This document shows, one piece after another, positions 30,471 through 40,302 of a stretch of 64,000 bases of DNA. The notes under the pieces are model-generated. The model saw nothing but the letters and a program-made list of their open reading frames with translations, had not been told where the DNA came from and searched no databases. The translations under genes and the position numbers were made by a program. Within the stretch, counting starts at the first letter, position 1. The number at the start of each line of letters is the position of its first letter. Source of the stretch: Chitinophaga pinensis (lineage in GTDB: Bacteria; Bacteroidota; Bacteroidia; Flavobacteriales_D; Crocinitomicaceae); assembly GCA_943324565.2 (NCBI GenBank), contig CALPMC020000001.1, positions 1 to 64,000 of the forward strand, in the 5' to 3' direction.

Positions 30471-31168
30471 TTCAAATTGAAAAATACTTAATTGTGATTC
30501 CAGCAAGAGGAGGTTCGAAGGGAATTCCGCGCAAAAATATAAAGCTATTGAATGGAAAACCTTTGATTCACTACACGATTGAAGCTGCCCAAAATATATT
30601 CGATTCTAGTAGAATTTGTGTGTCAACTGAAGATCTTGAAATCAACTCTATTGCTAAAAAATCAGGATTAATCTATTCTTACCTCCGTCCTGAAAAACTT
30701 TCAACTGACATTAGTTCTTCACGTGACGTAGTTCTAGATGTTATTGACCATTACCAAAACCAAGGTCCGGTATTTGAAACTATTATTTTATTACAACCAA
30801 CATCACCATTTAGAACTTCTAAGCATATTTTAGAGGCAATAAGTCTTTATGAATCTTCGGACTGTGAAATGGTTGTTAGTGTCAAAAAAACTAAAAGTAA
30901 TCCCTATTTTAATCTATTCGAAGAAAATGAATCTGGGAATTTAGAATTATCCAAAAAAGGAAATTTTACTTCTCGACAAAGCGTACCTATAACATACGAA
31001 TACAATGGTGCAATTTATATTTTCTCGAAAGAAACAATTCAATCGAAGCAATTTTCGGAGTTTGAAAGAATCAAAAAATATGAAATGTCAGCAATTGATT
31101 CAGTAGATTTAGATGAACCATTGGATTGGAAATTGGCAGAATTAATATTTAATGAAAAAACAGATTGA
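30467..31168 (+). CDS. Acylneuraminate cytidylyltransferase (NeuA/LegF type)
   Basis: VIPARGGSKGIPRKNIKLLNGKPLIHYTI; LLQPTSPFRTSKHI. Confidence 0.93.
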   Translation: MIQIEKYLIVIPARGGSKGIPRKNIKLLNGKPLIHYTIEAAQNIFDSSRICVSTEDLEINSIAKKSGLIYSYLRPEKLSTDISSSRDVVLDVIDHYQNQGPVFETIILLQPTSPFRTSKHILEAISLYESSDCEMVVSVKKTKSNPYFNLFEENESGNLELSKKGNFTSRQSVPITYEYNGAIYIFSKETIQSKQFSEFERIKKYEMSAIDSVDLDEPLDWKLAELIFNEKTD

Positions 31169-32622
31169 GTACTTTAAAGAATAAAACAATCAAAGCTTTT
31201 TCTTGGGATATCTTAGGACGAATTTTCATTCAAGGTAACAGCTTTATTGTATCTATTTTTCTTGCACGTTTACTTGGACCAGAGCAATTTGGACTTATAG
31301 CAACTGCTATGGCTTTCATAAGTATAAGTAGTGTTTTTATAGATATTGGATTTTCAGCAGCCTTGATTCAAAGTCAGAAAAACACACAGACTACTTACAG
31401 CTCAATCTTTTTCTTTAACATCTTTGCTGGAGCAGTATTAACACTTCTTACTTATCTAATTGCACCTTTGATCGGTAAGTTTTATGACAATTCGTTAGTA
31501 ACAGACTTGGTAAGATGGTTATCATTAGTTTTTGTTTTTAATTCTTTCAATCGTATTCAGAACACTATTCTCAACAAAGAATTAAATTTCAAAGCTTTGA
31601 CTTTAAGAACATTTATCGCTTCTATTGTAAGTGGAACTTTAGGTGTAGTTTGTGCCTATCAAGGCTGGGGAGTTTATAGTTTAGTCGTTCAAACCTTAAG
31701 TTTTGGTTTATTCAGTACCATTCTGCTATGGTCAACTTCTACATGGAAACCTAGCTTTCATTTTTCAATGGCTGAAGTAAAGAGACTTATGGGATTTAGT
31801 GTTTATGCCTTCTTAGAACGAATTTTAAATAATATTTTCATTCGATTAGATGTTTTATTACTTGCAAAAATATTTTCACCAATAACTGTAGGTTTTTACT
31901 CAAGATCTTCAACTTTAGTAGATCAAGTTACCAAATACACTTCAACCTCAATTATTCGTGTTTTATTTCCGGTTTTAAGTAAAGTTCAAGACAATCAAAA
32001 AGAATATGAAAAGATTTATTTTAGAATGTTTTCAATCATTTCTTTTTTAAGCTATGCTTTATCTGGATTACTTTATTTCATTGGTTGTGATATCATTCTA
32101 TTACTTTTTGGTAATAAATGGCACGCTTCTGTTCCAATTTTTCAAATATTAATAATTGCTAGTTGTAATATTCCTTTGAATTCTTTAATGTGGAATGCAC
32201 TAATGAGTAAAGGAAAAGCAAAGGAGAATTTTTATTATGGAATACTACGTAAATCAGTTGGATTGATTCCTTTCATTTTCGCCTTCTACTTTGACATTTG
32301 GTGGTTTACTGTAACTTGGGTCGTATCCAAATTTATCATCTCTTTCTTAAATATTATAGTTCTAAAAAAACACTCAAATCTATCTATTTCAAAACACCTA
32401 TACTATTTACTAAACGGATTTATAATTTTAATACCTGGCTTTTTAATCTTTGAATATTTAGAATTAAATCTGTTCGCAACAAGAGTTATTTTTGCAATAT
32501 CCTATTTACTCGTTTATTTATTTGCAAACTGGGTAATTAAAAACGAAGGTTTAATCTATATTATCAGTACAATTTCAACTATAAAAGGAGCACTTAAGAA
32601 ACGATTAGTTAGTAAATCCTAA
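31165..32622 (+). CDS. Lipopolysaccharide/polysaccharide flippase (Wzx-like, MOP superfamily)
   Basis: FIVSIFLARLLGPEQFGLIATAMAFISISSVFIDIGFSAALIQ; 12-14 TM pattern. Confidence 0.9.
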   Translation: MSTLKNKTIKAFSWDILGRIFIQGNSFIVSIFLARLLGPEQFGLIATAMAFISISSVFIDIGFSAALIQSQKNTQTTYSSIFFFNIFAGAVLTLLTYLIAPLIGKFYDNSLVTDLVRWLSLVFVFNSFNRIQNTILNKELNFKALTLRTFIASIVSGTLGVVCAYQGWGVYSLVVQTLSFGLFSTILLWSTSTWKPSFHFSMAEVKRLMGFSVYAFLERILNNIFIRLDVLLLAKIFSPITVGFYSRSSTLVDQVTKYTSTSIIRVLFPVLSKVQDNQKEYEKIYFRMFSIISFLSYALSGLLYFIGCDIILLLFGNKWHASVPIFQILIIASCNIPLNSLMWNALMSKGKAKENFYYGILRKSVGLIPFIFAFYFDIWWFTVTWVVSKFIISFLNIIVLKKHSNLSISKHLYYLLNGFIILIPGFLIFEYLELNLFATRVIFAISYLLVYLFANWVIKNEGLIYIISTISTIKGALKKRLVSKS

Positions 32623-32643
32623 CCTACCTACACTATATTTATA

Positions 32644-33642
32644 ATGATACTCAACAAACTCTCCATTTACAAACCCATACTTGAGGTTGAAAATGCGGTA
32701 GTACTTAACCCGAAAGTTAGTGTAATTCTTTTAACTTATAATCATGAAAATTATATTGCTCAAAGTATAGAGAGTATATTAAATCAAGAAACTGATTTTG
32801 AATTTGAAATTCTTATTGGTGAAGACGACTCTACTGATGATACAAGAAAAATTTGTTTGGAATATGCACAAAAGTATCCTTCAAAAATACGTTTGTTTCT
32901 TCATCATAAAGAAAACAAAATCGCTGCCAATGGAGTTCCAAACGGTAAATTCAACCTACTTTACTCAATTGAAATGTGCAGAGGTAGCTATATTGCAACA
33001 TGTGAAGGTGATGATTATTGGCATCTTAAACAAAAACTTCAAATTCAAACTGATTTCATGGAAAACAATCCAGAATTCACAACAATTGCAACGGATTTTA
33101 CGAAATTGTATGTTCACAATAATTTAAAAAAACATGCATTCAATAAAATAGTAAAGATGGAATTAAAAGATAGAACTATTGAACCAATTAATATCTTCAA
33201 AACTCAAATTAAAATAATGAGAATGTGTACTTATTTTTTTAAAGCTGAACTTTTGAAAAGTTTTTATCCGTTAATTATGGAGACAGCTGGGGATATTCAA
33301 ATTTTATTGCACGCCTTTCAATTTGGAAAAATCAAATATTTAGCAATTGACAGTTCAACTTACAGAGTTATGAATGAATCAGCCAGTAAAACAAAAGACT
33401 ATTCAAAAAGACAACGGTTTTTATGGAATTACATTGTTTTTATAGAGAAAGCAATTACCCACTATCACTTAGATAGTAAAGAACAAACTTATCTCAAAAA
33501 ACAAAAGATGATGTATCAAATTCGGGAATATTCAGAACGAAAACAATTTTTAAAGACTAATTTGATTGGATTAAAAATGATTGCTTATGGTTATTTCTCA
33601 AAAAATATTTTTCGAAATATCAATCATTCATTACGAAAATAG
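32644..33642 (+). CDS. Glycosyltransferase family 2 protein
   Basis: KVSVILLTYNHENYIAQSIESIL; EILIGEDDSTDDT; CEGDDYW. Confidence 0.9.
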   Translation: MILNKLSIYKPILEVENAVVLNPKVSVILLTYNHENYIAQSIESILNQETDFEFEILIGEDDSTDDTRKICLEYAQKYPSKIRLFLHHKENKIAANGVPNGKFNLLYSIEMCRGSYIATCEGDDYWHLKQKLQIQTDFMENNPEFTTIATDFTKLYVHNNLKKHAFNKIVKMELKDRTIEPINIFKTQIKIMRMCTYFFKAELLKSFYPLIMETAGDIQILLHAFQFGKIKYLAIDSSTYRVMNESASKTKDYSKRQRFLWNYIVFIEKAITHYHLDSKEQTYLKKQKMMYQIREYSERKQFLKTNLIGLKMIAYGYFSKNIFRNINHSLRK

Positions 33643-34686
33643 ATGAGTAACAACTATTATTTTGTTCGAACACCTCTTCAATATTTGAACGCTTTTGAAG
33701 CAAGAAATAACGATAAATTCAAATCAGGAGCTCATCATTTAATCGTTTTAAGTGATTTTCATCGCTCTATATCACAAATAGAATCAATCATTGAAAACGA
33801 TTTTTGGTCTAGTATTGATTTCCCTTGGAAAGAATTTAATACTAAAAAAAATAATCCTATTTTCAATGCGATTAATATATTAAAACGCAAAAGAAAACTA
33901 GACAAAATTATCTCTTATATAAAACCATTTGATTTAATTTTTTGGGGGAATTTAAACGCAAATTGGTTTTTTTATCTCTATCAGAAAACAAATTCTAACA
34001 TCTGTATTTTAGATGATGGTTTTGTTTCGATTAATACCATATTAAATACTGATTTAAAAGTCTTAAAATCTAAACTTCTAAGCAGTAAATTAGGGAAAAT
34101 AGAACGATTTATACTGAAACTAAATTACAACATCAATTGGGAAAGAATTATGTTTTTTACCAATTTCGATTTAAAAACTAGCACAAAAAATATTGAACAG
34201 CACAACTATGAATTCTTAAGTAAACAATTTAAAATTAACACAATAGAAAATAAAGTTTACTTTATTGGACAGCCTTTGATTTTTCAGAAAATGATGAAAA
34301 AGGAGGTATATGTTTCATTAGTAGATTCAATTATTCGCCATTATCAATCCAAAGACTTTAATTGTTTTTACATTCCACATCGTTCAACCACTTTAGATTA
34401 CATTCCAAATCATTGGTCAACAAAAACTTTTAACAAACCTATTGAGTGTATTTTGTTTGATGAATCAATTGAAAAACCATTGGTTTTTGCATCCTTTTAT
34501 TCCTCGGCATTGTATAATATTGCAATGATGGATAAAAATTCTGTATTCAAATATGATTATTGGCAATTTGACGAAAGTGATTTAATAAACTTTAATTTTA
34601 AAACAATAAGTGATGTCTATAAATTTGTTCAATCACAAAATAAAGACAACGTTAATGTAAGACATAAATCGGTAGTTAATGCCTAG
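33643..34686 (+). CDS. Uncharacterised protein, candidate bacterial sialyltransferase-like glycosyltransferase
   Basis: N-terminus YYFVRTPLQYLNAFEA; ILDDGF, FYIPHRST and FYSSALYN resemble the D/E-D/E-G, HP and S-S/T motifs of bacterial sialyltransferases. Confidence 0.5.
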   Translation: MSNNYYFVRTPLQYLNAFEARNNDKFKSGAHHLIVLSDFHRSISQIESIIENDFWSSIDFPWKEFNTKKNNPIFNAINILKRKRKLDKIISYIKPFDLIFWGNLNANWFFYLYQKTNSNICILDDGFVSINTILNTDLKVLKSKLLSSKLGKIERFILKLNYNINWERIMFFTNFDLKTSTKNIEQHNYEFLSKQFKINTIENKVYFIGQPLIFQKMMKKEVYVSLVDSIIRHYQSKDFNCFYIPHRSTTLDYIPNHWSTKTFNKPIECILFDESIEKPLVFASFYSSALYNIAMMDKNSVFKYDYWQFDESDLINFNFKTISDVYKFVQSQNKDNVNVRHKSVVNA

Positions 34687-35920
34687 AGAAAAACTCGATA
34701 ATATCTTTTACTTTTTTCTTTTCATTCCAATTCTGAATGTTTTATCCTCAATTGCAACACCTTTTTATCCTGGGGCATTAAATCCTGGGGTTATTCGTGG
34801 AGGAATTTTGAGCTTATTTCTAATTTGGTTTTTAATAAATAAATATAAAAGTAAACCCGACACAAATCTAGTTGTTGGCTACACTTTTTACATCTTTCTT
34901 CTTTGTTGGTTCTCTGAAGAATCTTCAACATCTTTCTATATTTTCAATAAATTTGCTATTTCAAGTTTGATGTTCATTCTTGGTTTTTATTATATACAAA
35001 GTCCACTTCGCTTTTTATATTTACAAAGAGCTTTTTTAATTAGTATTGTTTGTATTATCATTTACTTTGCTTTATCGAATGTATTCGGAGTTGGTAAACA
35101 AAGTTACCAAGATGATTCAGTGTTTTTTGGAGAATCTGGCGTAAACATTACTAAATCAATTGTGATATTTATAATAGGAATTCCACTCTATCTAAGATTT
35201 GAAAACAAAAATCAATATAAAACAATAGCGTTGATTGCGTTATTGATTGGTGTAATTACTGTTTTTTTAGGTATGAAACGATCTGCTATTTTAGCTATGA
35301 GTTTTGGTTTTTTCTTTTATTCTTTGTTAACTCCTTATAAAACAAGACTTATCAGAAATGTTCCTTTAATTTTATTAGTGCTTTTTTTAGCTTCACCCTA
35401 TTATGTTCCGATTATCGAAAAAAGATTTGAGGCCAGGCGAGGTAGGGTTTCAATGACAGTTAATCAATTAAAAGAAAACGAAAGTGAAGGTCGACTTTTA
35501 GAAATTCAATATACAATAGAACAAACATTTGAACGTCTTGATCGTGTCTTTTTTGGTTTTAATGTATTCATGAAAAAAGACTATCAAGGACGAAAAAGAA
35601 TGCTTCATATAGATTATACAAACATGCTTGGAGGAGCTGGTATAATTGGTTTAGTCTTATTTATTGGAGTTTATATTAAAATAATTAAGCGGCAATTGTT
35701 TTATAAAACAGTTCTAGGAAATAGCTTGCTTTCGAAAGAAATATTTGCCACTACAGCTTCTTTGGTTGCAGTTCAAGCTTTTCTTTCGATTGGAGGAACA
35801 ATGCAAGGTGTAAATCAAAGAGGTTATATACTTTTGTATCTTGGAGCATTAATGGGGTTATCCTTATCTCTAATAAAACTAAAAATCACACAAAATAGTG
35901 CAAATAAACAAAGTCAATAA
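34679..35920 (+). CDS. O-antigen polymerase/ligase-like membrane protein (Wzy candidate)
   Basis: About 10 hydrophobic segments; central soluble loop; position in locus. Confidence 0.65.
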   Translation: MPREKLDNIFYFFLFIPILNVLSSIATPFYPGALNPGVIRGGILSLFLIWFLINKYKSKPDTNLVVGYTFYIFLLCWFSEESSTSFYIFNKFAISSLMFILGFYYIQSPLRFLYLQRAFLISIVCIIIYFALSNVFGVGKQSYQDDSVFFGESGVNITKSIVIFIIGIPLYLRFENKNQYKTIALIALLIGVITVFLGMKRSAILAMSFGFFFYSLLTPYKTRLIRNVPLILLVLFLASPYYVPIIEKRFEARRGRVSMTVNQLKENESEGRLLEIQYTIEQTFERLDRVFFGFNVFMKKDYQGRKRMLHIDYTNMLGGAGIIGLVLFIGVYIKIIKRQLFYKTVLGNSLLSKEIFATTASLVAVQAFLSIGGTMQGVNQRGYILLYLGALMGLSLSLIKLKITQNSANKQSQ

Positions 35921-37172
35921 CGCTTTATTCAGTCTATTTCATCATGATATATTAGAAGCCTTAAACGAAAATTCACATTTTTCTGATAAACTTTGGGCTA
36001 GCCTTCAACAACCTATATCTGTTTCAGAAAGAGAAATAGGGGATGAAATTTTATCTATAATTAAAGAAAAAACTAGAAATATTGATGACCATGAGATCGG
36101 ATTAACTTTAACTGGTGGATTTGATTCAAGAGTTATTTTGGCTGCCCTTTTGCACCTTGGAATTAAACCCGTATGTTTTACTTACGGATACGAAAAAAAC
36201 AGAGATATTGAAATTGCTAGAACTATTTGCGAAAAGTTTGGATTGACTTATTACAATGTTGCAAATTCTGCTCCTACTAAGGAATGGTATTCAAAATGGG
36301 TAAACGAAACAGTTTCCCTAGACAATGGAAATGCACATCTTCACAGAGCACATCGCACAGCTGCAATTTCCGAATTAACACAAAAACATCCGCTTAAAGT
36401 ATTGTTTACAGGACATTTGGGTGGAGAAAACATTAGAGGACTTTCTTACAATGATTATTTTGCCTCGTCTTTTTTTGAAGATTTTAATGAACTAAATTTA
36501 TCCTTGGATAAAAATATCAAAAAGCATTTGGATTGTTATTTTATCAAGTTAAATGAAAGTGAATTTTCAGAATTAAAAGTTAAAATTCAATCTTTACCTT
36601 GGTTGACTGAAAATACGGATTACAATAAATTATATTTTGTTAATGAGCTTGTAGGTAAAATTCACCATTATCAAGATATTCGATTGTATTCAAAATTTGT
36701 AGATACAGTTGTGCCCGTTTTTTTACAGCCTACTTATCTAGAAAAACTTTCTCTTTCTAAACATCATTTCATGCGCAAATTAGATAAAAAGGTTAGTTTT
36801 TTGGAACACCCTAAACTTTATTGTCAATTAATTGGAAGTTTCTACCCTGCCTTACAAGAAATTGAATTATCAAATGGTTATGCTCCAAAAGACTTTTTGA
36901 AGGGGAAAATGAATTATGTTGTCAAACGAATTTGGAATAAATATTTCAAAAAAAATAAAAACTATTCTTCCTTTTCTTATACAGATTGGTATATTGATTT
37001 TGTAAAAGAAAAATCAACTGTGATTTCAGAAGAAATTTGGGATATTTACGACAAAGAATCGTATTTTCATCATTTAAATTCAACCGCATTAAGAACAAAC
37101 GAAGGATTTTGGCATAAGTTTTCTAATCCAATCTTTTTTGATTTAATAAATAAAAATAAACAACTTCCGTGA
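35898..37172 (+). CDS. Asparagine-synthetase-like (PP-loop ATPase) domain protein lacking an N-terminal glutaminase domain
   Basis: LTLTGGFDSRVILAALLHLGIKPVCFTYG = SGGxDS-type PP-loop; no N-terminal Cys nucleophile. Confidence 0.75.
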   Translation: MQINKVNNALFSLFHHDILEALNENSHFSDKLWASLQQPISVSEREIGDEILSIIKEKTRNIDDHEIGLTLTGGFDSRVILAALLHLGIKPVCFTYGYEKNRDIEIARTICEKFGLTYYNVANSAPTKEWYSKWVNETVSLDNGNAHLHRAHRTAAISELTQKHPLKVLFTGHLGGENIRGLSYNDYFASSFFEDFNELNLSLDKNIKKHLDCYFIKLNESEFSELKVKIQSLPWLTENTDYNKLYFVNELVGKIHHYQDIRLYSKFVDTVVPVFLQPTYLEKLSLSKHHFMRKLDKKVSFLEHPKLYCQLIGSFYPALQEIELSNGYAPKDFLKGKMNYVVKRIWNKYFKKNKNYSSFSYTDWYIDFVKEKSTVISEEIWDIYDKESYFHHLNSTALRTNEGFWHKFSNPIFFDLINKNKQLP

Positions 37173-38224
37173 AATTTGTCATCTTAACTAACGAAATTGC
37201 GGGCTCCGAATTAAAATGGAAAATAGCATGTGAAAAAATTAATGCAGAACATATCGTAGTTGATATTAGTAAAGCAAATTGGCAGGATTTAATTGAAAAT
37301 TATCAACCAAACATTTTACTCACAAGACCAGCAGGATTAACCTCACCATTTAAAATTCTTTACGATGAACGTTTGGAAATCCTGGTAAATGAGCTGGATT
37401 ATTTTTGTTTTCCAAGCTTAAAGGAAGTTTTGATTTATGAAAATAAAAAATACTTTTCTTATTGGTTAAAAGCTAATAAAATCGCACATCCAAAAACAGA
37501 AGTTTTTTACTATAAAAAAGAAGCATTAGAATGGTCACAATATTCTGAAGTACAACTACCAATTGTTGCTAAAACGAATATTGGTGCATCAGGAAGTGGT
37601 GTTGTTATATTGGAAACATCGGTGGAATTACAATCGTATATTAAATCTACTTTTTCAGGAAAAGGAGCTACAAAACGTATTGGTCCGAATCTTAAAAAAG
37701 GACGCATCTTACAAAGAGTAATAGGGTTACTTTCAAAACCAAAAGCCTTATTAAAAAAAATAGACGTTTACAAGGCTAGAGCTTTAGATATTCAAAAAGA
37801 CTTTGTTTTATTTCAAGAATACATTCCTCACGTATTCGAATGGCGTGTTGTAAGAATGGGAGATTCCTTTTTTGCACATAAAAAACTGTTGCTCGGTAAA
37901 ATGACAAGTGGCTCATTACTGAAAGATTACGGAAACCCTCCTTTAAAATTGTTAGATTTTGTCAAAGCCATTACTGATAAACATCAATTATATTCTCAAG
38001 CTGTTGATGTTTTTGAATCACCTCAAGGATATTTAGTGAATGAAATGCAATGTATTTTCGGACAATCTGATACATTTCTTATGAAAGTTGATGATTCTAT
38101 TGGTAGATATTTATTTGAAAATGGAGAATGGAAATTTGAAGTTGGAGATTTTAATACCAATGAATCCTATGATTTAAGATTACAAACTGCAATTAAGTGT
38201 TATCAAAAAAAAATAAAAGCTTAA
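37169..38224 (+). CDS. ATP-grasp domain protein (RimK-like)
   Basis: LPIVAKTNIGASGSGVVIL (ATP-grasp phosphate loop), FQEYIPHVFEWRVVRMGD, YLVNEMQCIFG. Confidence 0.75.
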   Translation: MKFVILTNEIAGSELKWKIACEKINAEHIVVDISKANWQDLIENYQPNILLTRPAGLTSPFKILYDERLEILVNELDYFCFPSLKEVLIYENKKYFSYWLKANKIAHPKTEVFYYKKEALEWSQYSEVQLPIVAKTNIGASGSGVVILETSVELQSYIKSTFSGKGATKRIGPNLKKGRILQRVIGLLSKPKALLKKIDVYKARALDIQKDFVLFQEYIPHVFEWRVVRMGDSFFAHKKLLLGKMTSGSLLKDYGNPPLKLLDFVKAITDKHQLYSQAVDVFESPQGYLVNEMQCIFGQSDTFLMKVDDSIGRYLFENGEWKFEVGDFNTNESYDLRLQTAIKCYQKKIKA

Positions 38225-38225
38225 T

Positions 38226-39149
38226 TTGAAAGTCTTATTCGTTTGTAGTGGTAATAAATCACAAGGAAAGCCAAGTGTTCTTGTGAAAAATCAAGGGGAT
38301 AGCCTCATTGAAATAGGAGTTCAAATTAGATACACGCTTATCGCTCAAAAAGGAATATTTGGTTACTTAAAAGCTGTAGTTCCAATTTATAAATCAATAA
38401 AGAAAGAACAAGTTCAAATCGTACATGCACATTATTCACTAACTGCTTTTGCAGCGAGTTTGGCAGTACTTTTAATTTTTAGAAATCGTCCTAAATTGGT
38501 TGTATCCTTAATGGGAAGTGATTCGCAAATAAAAGGTTGGAAGAGAAAACTCACGAATTACTTTTCGGAAAAATTATGGTTTTCTACAATAGTGAAAAGT
38601 CCCAAAATGGCAATTGATCTTGGCTTAAAAAAGTTTATTGTTATACCAAATGGTGTACAAATACAGAAATTCATAAATAATGAATCAATAATAGATAATA
38701 AAGTTCTTTTTGCTGCTGATCCTTCAAGAGAATCGAAAAATTTCGAATTGGCAAAAAAAGCGATTAAAATTGCAAAAAAAACTATTACAACAATCAATTT
38801 GGAGGTTATTTACAATGTTGAACATACTGAAATTATTAAAGAAATTAAATCCTCGGCTTGTATTTTATCAACTTCAAAATGGGAAGGTTCGCCAAATATT
38901 ATCAAAGAATCTTTGGCTTGTAATCGTCCAATCGTTGCTACAAATGTTGGTGATGTTACTTGGTTACTAGAAAATGTAGAAGGGTGTTTTGTTACTAACT
39001 TTGATGCTGAATTAATTGCGCAATCAATTTTAAAGGCTTTGACTTATAACCATGAAAAAAAATACACCAAAGGATTAGATAAAGTTAAAGAATTACAAAT
39101 TGATTCTCAGTCAATTGCAAAAAGAATCTTAAAGATTTATGGATACTAA
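38226..39149 (+). CDS. Glycosyltransferase family 4 (group 1) protein
   Basis: VHAHYSLTAFAASLA, VIPNGVQ, EGSPNIIKESLACNRPIVATNVGDV; TTG start. Confidence 0.85.
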   Translation: MKVLFVCSGNKSQGKPSVLVKNQGDSLIEIGVQIRYTLIAQKGIFGYLKAVVPIYKSIKKEQVQIVHAHYSLTAFAASLAVLLIFRNRPKLVVSLMGSDSQIKGWKRKLTNYFSEKLWFSTIVKSPKMAIDLGLKKFIVIPNGVQIQKFINNESIIDNKVLFAADPSRESKNFELAKKAIKIAKKTITTINLEVIYNVEHTEIIKEIKSSACILSTSKWEGSPNIIKESLACNRPIVATNVGDVTWLLENVEGCFVTNFDAELIAQSILKALTYNHEKKYTKGLDKVKELQIDSQSIAKRILKIYGY

Positions 39150-40302
39150 ACCTGGCGTAATTATCATTGAAGGACATGTTCAGGGTTTGTCTAATGTTCG
39201 AGCTTTAGGTGAACATGGTATTCCAGTTTGGGTTATTGATAAATCGAATTGCGTGGCTCGCTATTCAAAGTATTGTCAAAATTTCGCTATTTGCCCTGAA
39301 TATGAAAGCACCTCTTTTATTGATTTTTTGATTCAACTTTCTGAAAAACATAATCTTAAAAATTGGTTGCTTTTACCATCAAATGATCATGTCGTTTACA
39401 CTATTGCGAAGAATAAAGTAAAACTCGGTAACTATTTCAACCTCATTACAGAGAATTTAGCTACGGTTTTGAAAATTTATGATAAAGTTGAATTATTGAA
39501 AATTTCCCAAGAAATTGGTGTGGATTATCCGTTGTATGAAACTTACAGTGAGCTTTCAGAATGTAAGACAACTAATTTAGAATTTCCTGTCATAACAAAA
39601 GGTAATAATGGCTTGAGTTTTTACAAAAAAACAAAAACTAAAGTGGTACTTTCCAATTCAATCGAAGAATTAGAAAATAATTTAAAAAATTTAGAATGTA
39701 AAATACTTTTAAGAGAAACATTTACCCAAGAAATTCTTCCTTTTAGTGAGGAACATAGAACAATTTCATTTACATGTTTTTCAGTTAAAGGTGAAATCAA
39801 AGCACATTGGGTAGGTGTCAAACTTCGTGAGCACCCACTTCGGTTTGGTACTGCAACATTAGCGGAAAGTATTGAAAAAGAAGAATTGTTATTACCATCT
39901 AAAAAGCTAATACAAACACTCCAATATACCGGGATTTGTGAAATCGAATATCTATTAGATATTAGAGATAATAAATATAAACTAATAGAAGTCAATGCAA
40001 GATCATGGCTTTGGGTTGGACTCGCAAATGCTTGTGGTGTGAATTATGCAAAACTTGCTTATGATTATGTGAATGGTTTTGAAATTCAAGAGATAAAAAG
40101 CTATCAAAAAGGTATAGTATGGTTTAATCCAATTACAAATATATTTTTCGGAATTAAAGGACTTTTCTTGGGTCGTGTTAAACTAAAATCAATTTTTGAA
40201 AACCTATCAAAAAAGAAAATTAACGCACTTTTTCAAAAAGGAGATAGAAGGCCTGGATTCATGTATTTAATTCTTTTATTTAAAATTTTTAAAACAAGAT
40301 GA
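39139..40302 (+). CDS. ATP-grasp domain protein (carbamoyl-phosphate-synthase-like/PylC-like)
   Basis: FPVITKGNNGLSFYKKTKTKVV; ICEIEYLLDIRDNKYKLIEVNARSWLWVGLANACGVNYA. Confidence 0.75.
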   Translation: MDTKPGVIIIEGHVQGLSNVRALGEHGIPVWVIDKSNCVARYSKYCQNFAICPEYESTSFIDFLIQLSEKHNLKNWLLLPSNDHVVYTIAKNKVKLGNYFNLITENLATVLKIYDKVELLKISQEIGVDYPLYETYSELSECKTTNLEFPVITKGNNGLSFYKKTKTKVVLSNSIEELENNLKNLECKILLRETFTQEILPFSEEHRTISFTCFSVKGEIKAHWVGVKLREHPLRFGTATLAESIEKEELLLPSKKLIQTLQYTGICEIEYLLDIRDNKYKLIEVNARSWLWVGLANACGVNYAKLAYDYVNGFEIQEIKSYQKGIVWFNPITNIFFGIKGLFLGRVKLKSIFENLSKKKINALFQKGDRRPGFMYLILLFKIFKTR

